A program made the position numbers and the translations under genes. The notes under the pieces were generated by a model. That model made no database searches, was not told the DNA's origin, and saw nothing but the letters and a program-made list of their open reading frames with translations. From Diaphorobacter caeni (lineage in GTDB: Bacteria; Pseudomonadota; Gammaproteobacteria; Burkholderiales; Burkholderiaceae_C), in assembly GCF_015354245.1 (NCBI RefSeq), contig NZ_JADKYZ010000002.1, forward strand, positions 620,001-684,000: a stretch of 64,000 bases of DNA, in the 5' to 3' direction. Positions 57,097 through 64,000 of the stretch are shown here, one piece after another. Within the stretch, counting starts at the first letter, position 1, and each line of letters starts with the position of its first letter.

Positions 57097-57849
57097 TCAG
57101 TGACCTCCTCCGCTGGCTGCGATCATGCCCGGCACACGCGAGCGCTTTTCGATGAATGTCATGATGCGGTTCACCACGAAGGCCGAGAACACGTAGAGCG
57201 CCGTGACCGCCAGATAGACTTCCACGCCGCGTGCGGTTTCTTCCTGCGCCTGCATGGCGAACATGGTGAGTTCGGCCACGGAGACGGCAAACGCCACCGA
57301 GGAGTTCTTGAACACGTTCATCGTCTCGCTGGTGAGCGGCGGAATGATGATGCGAAACGCCATGGGCAGCAGCACATAGCGGTAGGTCTGGAACGTGGTG
57401 AAGCCCACCGCCATGCCCGCATAGCGCTGGCCGCGCGGCAGGGCCTGAATGCCCGAGCGCACCTGCTCGGCGATGCGCGCCGAGGTGAACAGGCCAATGG
57501 CGAAGACCACCAGAACGAAACCATCCACGCGCTTCAAGGCAGGGAAGATGGCCGGAATCACGTGATACCAGACGAACACCTGCACCAGAAGCGGGATGTT
57601 GCGGAACAGCTCGACCCAGGCGTTGCCCAGTCGAACGATCCACGGCCGGTCCGGCAATGTGCGCAAGGTACCGATGATCGAGCCGAGAACCAGCGCGATC
57701 AACAACGACAGCAACGACACCGACACGGTCCAGCCCCAGGCGGACAGCATCCAATCCAGATAAGTGGTGTCGCCATTTTTTCCAAAACAGCTTTGCCCGA
57801 CCTCTTGGGTAATGGTGTCTTGACAGAACACCTGCCAATCCCAACTCAT
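57097..57849 (-). CDS. gltJ: Glutamate/aspartate ABC transporter permease
   Basis: 250 residues, membrane-spanning, with the permease loop SARIAEQVRSGIQALPRGQ and a longer periplasmic N-terminal part (CQDTITQEVGQSCFGKNGDT) typical of GltJ. Together with GltK it forms the channel. It is separated from gltI by 166 bp that includes a strong terminator hairpin. Confidence 0.93.
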   Translation of the reverse strand: MSWDWQVFCQDTITQEVGQSCFGKNGDTTYLDWMLSAWGWTVSVSLLSLLIALVLGSIIGTLRTLPDRPWIVRLGNAWVELFRNIPLLVQVFVWYHVIPAIFPALKRVDGFVLVVFAIGLFTSARIAEQVRSGIQALPRGQRYAGMAVGFTTFQTYRYVLLPMAFRIIIPPLTSETMNVFKNSSVAFAVSVAELTMFAMQAQEETARGVEVYLAVTALYVFSAFVVNRIMTFIEKRSRVPGMIAASGGGH

Positions 57850-57969
57850 ACGAGCACCTCTTTATTCTTCAAATTCAAGAACCGTATTGGCTGCGTTGCG
57901 CTGCAATATGCCTGTCATGTGCATGCGATAGTACATAACGATTCACAGCCAGCACGATTCAAAACAAAA

Positions 57970-57999
57970 GCGCCCCTTCTCCGTGGGTCGAAGGGGCGC
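57970..57999 (-). terminator. Intrinsic terminator between gltI and gltJ
   Basis: GCGCCCCTTC (57970-57979) and GAAGGGGCGC (57990-57999) form a perfect 10-bp stem. On the minus strand it is followed by TTTTGTTTTG. It would end most transcripts after gltI and allow limited read-through into gltJKL, giving the usual excess of binding protein over membrane subunits. Confidence 0.88.
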
Positions 58000-58015
58000 A
58001 GCTCATTTCGAAAGA

Positions 58016-58918
58016 TTACTCAGCGACCTTGTACTCTTCCATGGGCTTGTCGTTCGGAGCATCCCATGCAGCCTTGGTGGCAGCCGACAGCGGCAGGCCG
58101 ATCTTCACGTTGTTGGGAGGAATCGGCTGCATGAACCACTTGTCGTACAGCTTGGCCAGCGTGCCGTCCTTGATCTGGCGTGCGATGGAGTCATCCACGG
58201 CCTTCTTGAAGGCGGCATCGTCCTTGCGCAGCATGCAGGCGATCGGCTCGACCGACAGCACTTCGCCGACGATCTTGTAGTCGTTGGGTGCCTTGGACTT
58301 GGAGATGTTGGCGGCCAGAATCGAGCCGTCCATGATGAAGGCGTCGGCACGGCCGGTTTCCAGCATCAGGAAGGAGTCGGCGTGGTCCTTGCCCATGACT
58401 TCCTTGAAAGTCAGGCCGTCGGACTTCTTGTTCTTGCGCAGGGTCTGCACGGAAGTGGTGCCGGTGGTGGTCACCAGCGTCTTGCCGTTCAGGTCCTTGA
58501 TGCCGGTGATGCCCGAGTTGGCCTTCACGGCGATGCGCACTTCTTCCACGTAAGTGGTGAAGGCGAACGCGGCGTCCTTCTGACGAGCCGTGTTGTTGGT
58601 GGTCGAGCCGCACTCGATGTCCACGGTGCCGTTCTGCACCAGAGGAATGCGGTTCTGCGAAGTCACCGGCTGGTACTTGATTTCCATCTTGGCCAGACCC
58701 AGTTGCTTCTGGATGTCCTTGAGGACGTTCTCGCCCATTTCGGTGTGGAAGCCGACGTACTTGCCGTTGCCCAGCGTATAGCCCAGACCGGAAGATTCAC
58801 GCACGCCGAACGTGACGGCGCCCGAAGACTTGATCTTCGCCAGTGTGTCATTGGCTTGCGCGAACGCGGTGCCTGCAGCCAGAACGGAAATGGCAGCGAC
58901 CATCAAATGCTTCTTCAT
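58016..58918 (-). CDS. gltI: Glutamate/aspartate periplasmic binding protein
   Basis: 300 residues from ATG 58918 (MKKHLMVAAISVLAAG) with AAGGAGAG just upstream. A signal peptide ends near GTAFAQA. Family-3 solute-binding motifs are GKYVGFHTEMGENV, GTVDIECGSTTNNTARQKD and KWFMQPIPP near the end. It captures glutamate/aspartate for GltJKL. Confidence 0.94.
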   Translation of the reverse strand: MKKHLMVAAISVLAAGTAFAQANDTLAKIKSSGAVTFGVRESSGLGYTLGNGKYVGFHTEMGENVLKDIQKQLGLAKMEIKYQPVTSQNRIPLVQNGTVDIECGSTTNNTARQKDAAFAFTTYVEEVRIAVKANSGITGIKDLNGKTLVTTTGTTSVQTLRKNKKSDGLTFKEVMGKDHADSFLMLETGRADAFIMDGSILAANISKSKAPNDYKIVGEVLSVEPIACMLRKDDAAFKKAVDDSIARQIKDGTLAKLYDKWFMQPIPPNNVKIGLPLSAATKAAWDAPNDKPMEEYKVAE

Positions 58919-59051
58919 AAACTCTCCTTGCAAGTGAAGCGGGAAAATAACGAGGGTACTGACTACAACGACTCACGACCCACGGTGCAGTACCGGACAA
59001 GCGTAACTCATTGTTTTCACCTCAAGCAAACTATCAACTGGGATTGCACCA

Positions 59052-59951
59052 TCAACCGGGAAGCTGATCTGTAGGGTATTTCCAGAAGTCTCTCAACAAA
59101 TAGCTGGCAGGCAGATTCAGGGAGCGCTGCGCCGGCGGAATCGGCTTGGTGAACCACTTGTCGTACAGCGCGTTGATCTCGCCGCTCTTGATCATCCGGC
59201 GCATCTCGTCATCCACCAGTTTCTTGAACGCGACATCGTCCTTGGGCAGCATGATCGCGAGCGGCTCCGTCGTCAGAAACCGACCGACGATCTTCACCGC
59301 CTTGGGCTCGTCGCTGCCAGCGGCCAGTCCCGCGAGCAGCACATCGTCCATGACGAACGCATCCGCCTGGCCTTTTTTCACCATCTCGAACGCCGCCGCA
59401 TGATCCGGCGCAGTCACTATGTCCATTTGCAAGTAGCGTGCCCGGTTGAGCTGCTCGAGTGCCGCCAGCGGCGTCGTGCCCTTGGTGGACACCACCTTCT
59501 TCTTGGTCAGATCGTCGATCGCCTCGATCTTGCTGCCCGCGGGCACGAGAATGCGCGCGCCGGTGATGAAGTGGGCGATGGTGAAGCTCACGTCCTTGCG
59601 GCGCGCGGCATTGTTGGTGGTCGAGCCGCACTCCATGTCGGCCTTGCCGGTCTTGACCATCTCCACTCGATTGGCGGGCGTGACCATCAGCAGCTGCACC
59701 GGCATGTCCTTGGCGCCTGCCTGCTTGCGCACCTGCTCGGCAATGCGAAGGCACAACTCCAGTGCATAGCCGACGGGTTTGCCGTCCTGCACATACGAGA
59801 AGGGAATCGAGGCTTCGCGGTGCGCGATCACCAGCGGCGCGCCCTTGGCGACACGCTCGAGCACGCCTTCGGCATGCGCGGTGGTGATGGAAGAGGAAAG
59901 CGCGAAAAGAGCACCCAGGCATGCGAATGCCCGGAGGAGAGTGTTTCTCAT
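59052..59951 (-). CDS. Second GltI-like amino acid binding protein
   Basis: 299 residues from ATG 59951 (MRNTLLRAFACLGALFALSS); the signal peptide ends about THAEG. It shares with GltI the segment KADMECGSTTNNAARRKD and the end KWFTKPIPP, so it is a paralogue. No permease or ATPase is adjacent apart from gltJKL, so it may share that transporter or act as an alternative high-affinity receptor. A LysR regulator gene lies upstream on the same strand. Confidence 0.88.
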   Translation of the reverse strand: MRNTLLRAFACLGALFALSSSITTAHAEGVLERVAKGAPLVIAHREASIPFSYVQDGKPVGYALELCLRIAEQVRKQAGAKDMPVQLLMVTPANRVEMVKTGKADMECGSTTNNAARRKDVSFTIAHFITGARILVPAGSKIEAIDDLTKKKVVSTKGTTPLAALEQLNRARYLQMDIVTAPDHAAAFEMVKKGQADAFVMDDVLLAGLAAGSDEPKAVKIVGRFLTTEPLAIMLPKDDVAFKKLVDDEMRRMIKSGEINALYDKWFTKPIPPAQRSLNLPASYLLRDFWKYPTDQLPG

Positions 59952-60183
59952 GATCTGTCTGCGCTCCTTGATTGCGAGAACGGGGGCAGCGCATGAGCCT
60001 TGGAGCGGGGTAACGCTCGCGCAGCGGAAGCACGGACTGCCCAACGAAGACAAGCAGCCGTTGTGTGACTACTGTCAAAAATTTTCAGCGAATGTATCGA
60101 TCTGAATCGTCGAGCGCCAATGCTAATTGCTGCGGGGAAGTATGCAATCAAATCATGGAATGACCACATTGACGCGTGCACAT

Positions 60184-61128
60184 TCAATCTTCGACATGTG
60201 CCGCATCCGTCTGTGACTGCAGGTAGGTCCACAGCGACTGCGCGAGCGTGTTTCCCACCTCCTTCGCATTCGGCTTTTCCCGGTAGGCACGCACCTCCAT
60301 GGCGACCTGCAGATGCGCGGCGTCGCTCGGTGCGGCGCTCACCAGCTTGCCGGCACGCAGTTCCTTCTTTACGGCGCTGTGCGGCAGAAACGCCACACCA
60401 TGGCCTTCCAGCGCCATGGCCTTCAGTCCCTCGGCCATGTCGGTTTCGTAGACGCGGTCCAGATGGATGGTGGTCGCCGCTTCCTTCAGGATCAGATCGG
60501 TCACGCGGCTCAGATAAGCGCCCGGCGCGTAGCCCAGATACGGCAGCGGCTGCCCCGGCTTGCCCGGCAGGCAGAACAGCGGCTTGCCCTCAGCATCGGG
60601 CTTGCAGTAGGGCGCCAGCATTTCCTGGCCGAGGCTCACCATCTCGTAGCGATCCGCGTCGAGCTGGATCGGCTGCGACGGATGGAAGTAAGCGATGAGC
60701 AGATCACTGCCGCCCTCGACCAGACGCATCACCGCGTCATGCACGTTGAGCGCAAGCAGCCGCGTCTTGAGCGGGCCGAACTCGGTTCGCAGCTTGGTCA
60801 GCCACGCGGGGAAAAAAGTGAAGGCCAGCGTGTGGGGCACGGCGAACACGATCATGTCCTTGCCGGTGGTCGTGTGCGCCCGCAGCATGGCGCGGGTGTT
60901 CTGCAGCGCCTGCAGCATTTCAAGCGCCTGATCGTAGAGCGTCTTGCCGGCGCTGGTCAGCCGCGTCGGATACGAGCTGCGGTCCACCAGATCGGTGCCA
61001 GCCCAGGCTTCGAGTGCCTGAATGCGGCGCGAGAACGCGGGTTGCGTCACATGGCGCAGCTGTGCCGAACGGCTGAAGCTGCGGGTTTCTGCGAGGCTGA
61101 CAAAGTCCTCAAGCCACTTGGTTTCCAT
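60184..61128 (-). CDS. LysR family transcriptional regulator
   Basis: 314 residues from ATG 61128 (METKWLEDFVSLAETRSFSRS). The HTH reads SFSRSAQLRHVTQPAFSRRIQ. The effector domain has GHGVAFLPHSAVKKEL near its end. The same branch includes YjiE/HypT-like regulators, but assignment is tentative. It sits 232 bp upstream of the second GltI-like gene and may control it or the TRAP genes on the opposite side. Confidence 0.9.
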   Translation of the reverse strand: METKWLEDFVSLAETRSFSRSAQLRHVTQPAFSRRIQALEAWAGTDLVDRSSYPTRLTSAGKTLYDQALEMLQALQNTRAMLRAHTTTGKDMIVFAVPHTLAFTFFPAWLTKLRTEFGPLKTRLLALNVHDAVMRLVEGGSDLLIAYFHPSQPIQLDADRYEMVSLGQEMLAPYCKPDAEGKPLFCLPGKPGQPLPYLGYAPGAYLSRVTDLILKEAATTIHLDRVYETDMAEGLKAMALEGHGVAFLPHSAVKKELRAGKLVSAAPSDAAHLQVAMEVRAYREKPNAKEVGNTLAQSLWTYLQSQTDAAHVED

Positions 61129-61377
61129 GACGGGCATTATCCGCGTCCAGCCGCCGACAAAGGGCGTCGGCGCTCCGATGCTCACAATCTTTGATGCTGC
61201 AGCGCAGCAATTTTTTGTCGCCGATCTCGGGGAACACCCCGACATTCCCCCGGGAGCTTAGGGGGCAAAATCAAATTCATCACTCGCGCGCATGACGCGG
61301 CCTCTCTCATGCACCACATGGTCGGGCAAGGCGTTGGCATCCCTCCGTTCGTTGAATCATTGCTCCCGCCGTTCCAG

Positions 61378-61983
61378 ATGTCCTTTCAATCTCCCGTCGA
61401 GCCAGACCCACAGGCCGCATCGGACACCCCGCCAGCCCCCGCCACCCCCACCGCCTCCGACGAGCCCCGGTCCCTTCGCATTGAAGACTGGCTCACCGTC
61501 ATCGTGATGGCGGCGCTCGCGCTGATCACCTTCGCCAACGTGATCGTGCGCTACTTCACCAGTTCATCGTTCGCATGGACCGAAGAAATTTCCGTGTTTC
61601 TCATGATCGTGCTCGCGCTCATCGCAGGCTCCGCCGCCGTGGCGCGTGACCGGCACATCCGCATCGAGTTCTTCTCGGAGAGCGGCTCGGCCAACCGCCG
61701 CCGCAAGCTCGCGCAGCTCGGCGCAGTGCTGGTCGCGGTGCTGTTCACGCTGATCGCGGTGCTCAGCATCCGCACGCTCTGGGACGACTACCGCTTTGAG
61801 GAAACCTCGCCGGGCATCGGCGTGCCGGTCTGGTGGTACACGATGTGGCTGCCGATTCTCTCCATCGCCATCGCCCTGCGCGCCATCGGCCTGTTCATCC
61901 GCCGCTCGCGCCAGTCGGACGTGGAATACCTCACCGACCCCACCGAGTCCGGTGACGCTCCGGCAGGAGGCCAGCAGCCATGA
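61378..61983 (+). CDS. dctQ: TRAP transporter small permease (DctQ-like)
   Basis: 201 residues from ATG 61378 (MSFQSPVEPDPQAASD). A Pro/Ala-rich cytoplasmic N-terminus is followed by four helices, with FANVIVRYFTSSSFAWTEEI and GSAAVARDRHIRIEFF typical of DctQ. An upstream in-frame start (61309) exists but has no supporting RBS. It overlaps dctM by 4 bp. Confidence 0.9.
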   Translation: MSFQSPVEPDPQAASDTPPAPATPTASDEPRSLRIEDWLTVIVMAALALITFANVIVRYFTSSSFAWTEEISVFLMIVLALIAGSAAVARDRHIRIEFFSESGSANRRRKLAQLGAVLVAVLFTLIAVLSIRTLWDDYRFEETSPGIGVPVWWYTMWLPILSIAIALRAIGLFIRRSRQSDVEYLTDPTESGDAPAGGQQP

Positions 61984-63278
61984 TCGCCACTCTGCTGTTC
62001 GTTGCCTTCATCGTGCTGATGATGGTGGGCGTGCCCATTGGCGCGGCCCTGGGTCTGGCGGGCGCGGCCGCGATTGCGCTCGCGAATCAGGAGACGCAGT
62101 GGTTCGGTCTGCTCGCCGTGCCGCAGAATTTCTATGCGGGTCTGGGCAAGTACCCGCTGTTGGCGATTCCGATGTTCGTGCTCGTCGGCTCGATCTTCGA
62201 CCGCTCCGGCGTCGCGTTGCGCCTCGTGAACTTTGCGGTCGCCATCGTCGGACGCGGCCCCGGCATGCTGCCGCTGGTGGCCATCTCGGTGGCGATGTTT
62301 CTGGGCGGCATCTCGGGCTCGGGCCCCGCGAACGCCGCCGCCGTCGGCGCGGTGATGATCGCCGCGATGAACCGCGCGGGCTATCCGGCGAGCTTCTCCG
62401 CCTCGGTCGTCGGCGCCGCCGCGGCCACCGACATCCTCATCCCGCCCTCGGTCGCCTTCATCATCTACTCGGTGCTTGTGCCCGGCGCATCGGTGCCCGC
62501 GCTGTTCGCAGCCGGCATGGTGCCCGGTGTGCTCGCCGGCATCGCGCTGATCTTTCCCGCCGTGTGGATGGCGCGCAAACACAAGATGGGCCACCTCGAA
62601 TCCTCGCTGCCACGTCCTCCGTTCTGGAAGAGCCTGCGCGAAGCTTCGTGGGGCCTCGCCGCGCCGGTCGTGATTCTCGGGGGCATGCGCGCGGGCTGGT
62701 TCACGCCGACCGAAGCCGCCGTGGTGGCGGTGTTCTACGGGCTGTTCGTCGGCATGGTCGTCTACCGCACGATCAAGGTGCGCGACCTGTTCATCATCCT
62801 GCGGGAGGCGGGCGAGCTCTCCGCCGTGATCCTGCTCGTGGTCTCGCTCGCGGGCATCTTCGCGTTCTCGCTCTCGACGCTCGGCGTGATCGATCCGGTC
62901 GCCAACGCCATCGTGCATTCGGGCCTCGGCGAATACGGCGTGATGGCGCTGCTGATTCTGCTGCTCATCACCGTCGGCATGTTCCTCGACGGCGTGTCGA
63001 TCTTCCTGATCTTCGTGCCGCTGCTGCTGCCTGTGATGAACCATTACAACTGGGACCCTGTCTGGTTCGGCGTGATCCTCACGCTCAAGGTCGCGCTCGG
63101 CCAGTTCACGCCGCCGCTGGCCGTCAATCTGATGGTGTCCTGCCGCATCGCCAACGTGCGCATGGAATCGACCGTGCGCTGGGTCGGCCCGATGCTGCTG
63201 GCCATGTTCCTGGTGATGATCGCGGTGATCGCGTTCCCGCAGCTGGCGCTGTGGCTGCCGAAATATCTGGGTTATTGA
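61980..63278 (+). CDS. dctM: TRAP transporter large permease (DctM-like)
   Basis: 432 residues, 12-13 membrane helices. Family features include IPMFVLVGSIFDRSGVALRL and GGISGSGPANAAAVGAVMI and the C-terminal LKVALGQFTPPLAVNLMVSC. It uses an ion gradient to import the ligand delivered by the binding protein encoded next. Start ATGA overlaps the dctQ stop. Confidence 0.94.
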   Translation: MIATLLFVAFIVLMMVGVPIGAALGLAGAAAIALANQETQWFGLLAVPQNFYAGLGKYPLLAIPMFVLVGSIFDRSGVALRLVNFAVAIVGRGPGMLPLVAISVAMFLGGISGSGPANAAAVGAVMIAAMNRAGYPASFSASVVGAAAATDILIPPSVAFIIYSVLVPGASVPALFAAGMVPGVLAGIALIFPAVWMARKHKMGHLESSLPRPPFWKSLREASWGLAAPVVILGGMRAGWFTPTEAAVVAVFYGLFVGMVVYRTIKVRDLFIILREAGELSAVILLVVSLAGIFAFSLSTLGVIDPVANAIVHSGLGEYGVMALLILLLITVGMFLDGVSIFLIFVPLLLPVMNHYNWDPVWFGVILTLKVALGQFTPPLAVNLMVSCRIANVRMESTVRWVGPMLLAMFLVMIAVIAFPQLALWLPKYLGY

Positions 63279-63339
63279 ACGATTTTTCTGAACGATTTTT
63301 CGAACTGTTTTTCTGACCATTCAACGAGGAGACCAACGC

Positions 63340-64000
63340 ATGAAGCTTCGCACTTTCCTGACCGCCACGGCCGCAGCCGCCGCTGCTCTCGCGCTCTCGC
63401 CTTCGGCGGCGCTGGCGCAGCAGAACTACAAGAGCGAGTACCGCCTGTCGCTGGTGCTCGGCCCGCCATCGCCCTGGGGCATGGCCGGTCAGATCTGGGC
63501 CGACCTCGTGAAGGAACGCACCAAGGGCCGCATCAACATCAAGCTCTACCCCGGCGTGTCGCTGATTCAGGGCGACCAGACGCGTGAATTCAGCGCGCTG
63601 CGCCAGGGCGTGATCGACATGGCCGTCGGCTCGACCATCAACTGGTCGCCGCAGGTGAAGTCGCTGAACCTGTTCTCGCTGCCGTTCCTGATGCCTGACT
63701 ACGCTGCGGTGGATGCGCTCACGCAGGGCGAAGTCGGCAAGGAAGTCTTCAAGACGCTGGAAAAATCCGGTGTCGTGCCGCTCGCGTGGGGCGAAAACGG
63801 CTACCGCGAGCTGACCAACTCCAAGCATGCCATCAGCAAGCCCGAAGACTTGAAGGGCATGAAGATCCGCGTCGTCGGCTCGCCGATCTTCACTGACATG
63901 TTCTCCGCGATGGGCGCCAATCCCACGCAGATGAGCTGGGCGGACGCGCAGCCCGCGCTCTCCAGCGGAGCGGTGGACGGTCAGGAAAATCCGCTCTTCA
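63340..64000 (+). CDS. dctP: TRAP transporter substrate-binding protein (cut by window edge)
   Basis: The first 220 codons are present; the frame is open at the right edge. ACGAGGAG precedes ATG 63340. A signal peptide (MKLRTFLTATAAAAAALALS, cleaved after ALAQ) is followed by the DctP fold: YRLSLVLGPPSPWGMAGQ, FSALRQGVIDMAVGST, then MKIRVVGSPIFTDMFSAMGA with the conserved Arg that binds a carboxylate, and ALSSGAVDGQENP. The ligand is probably an organic acid; not identifiable further. Confidence 0.92.
   Translation, partial: MKLRTFLTATAAAAAALALSPSAALAQQNYKSEYRLSLVLGPPSPWGMAGQIWADLVKERTKGRINIKLYPGVSLIQGDQTREFSALRQGVIDMAVGSTINWSPQVKSLNLFSLPFLMPDYAAVDALTQGEVGKEVFKTLEKSGVVPLAWGENGYRELTNSKHAISKPEDLKGMKIRVVGSPIFTDMFSAMGANPTQMSWADAQPALSSGAVDGQENPLF

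Noticed and set aside
61788-63320. 510-codon minus-strand frame opposite the TRAP permeases
   Set aside because: His/Arg/Asp-rich shadow of dctM; no start signal or family match.

Overview
The window is chromosomal DNA of a high-GC betaproteobacterium. Gene content and order point to Burkholderiales, most likely Comamonadaceae: glmS and glmU lie near a shared Lrp-type regulator, tyrS is divergent from an M23 peptidase and anmK, ahcY and metF sit behind an S-adenosylhomocysteine (SAH) riboswitch, and TRAP and glutamate/aspartate transporters are present. I see no rRNA, tRNA, CRISPR array, phage gene or transposase.

Layout. 0-11 kb: a giant type-I-secreted BapA-like adhesin (about 2970 aa, minus strand) flanked by unusually AT-rich non-coding DNA. 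The first codons of a secreted-protein gene run off the left edge. 11-17 kb: UDP-GlcNAc synthesis (glmS, glmU) with an Lrp/AsnC regulator, a cbpA-cbpM chaperone pair and a roughly 515-bp inverted-repeat element. 17-25 kb: a DUF2917 gene divergent from a LysR regulator, hemerythrin, tyrS, a murein endopeptidase, anmK, erpA, rpsI and rplM. 25-29.5 kb: a Hanks-type kinase, rlmJ and rlpA. 29.8-33.5 kb: an ahcY-tlyA-metF cluster behind a clear SAH riboswitch. 33.5-41.8 kb: a complete kdp potassium system in the unusual order kdpF-sORF-kdpA-kdpC-kdpB-kdpD-kdpE. 41.9-45.3 kb: an MFS transporter and prfC. 45.3-55.5 kb: a cell-surface glycan locus whose first half has lower GC. It holds a DUF7657-like membrane protein divergent from a GT-C enzyme, an SMR-type flippase, a GtrB-like GT2, a secreted glycosidase-like protein, a HAD phosphatase and a membrane acyltransferase. 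55.6-61.1 kb: gltIJKL, a second GltI-like binding protein and a LysR regulator. 61.4-64 kb: a TRAP transporter whose binding-protein gene is cut by the right edge.

The less ordinary signals are these: a two-copy intergenic element (24.03-24.13 kb and 31.79-31.87 kb) with nested stems that differ in sequence but keep pairing around a shared 14-nt core; the kdp gene order with an extra 27-codon ORF; the glycan locus; the large inverted-repeat element; and the AT-rich, palindrome-bearing region upstream of the adhesin. All functional statements come from reading the sequence and from knowledge of protein families; no database search was run.
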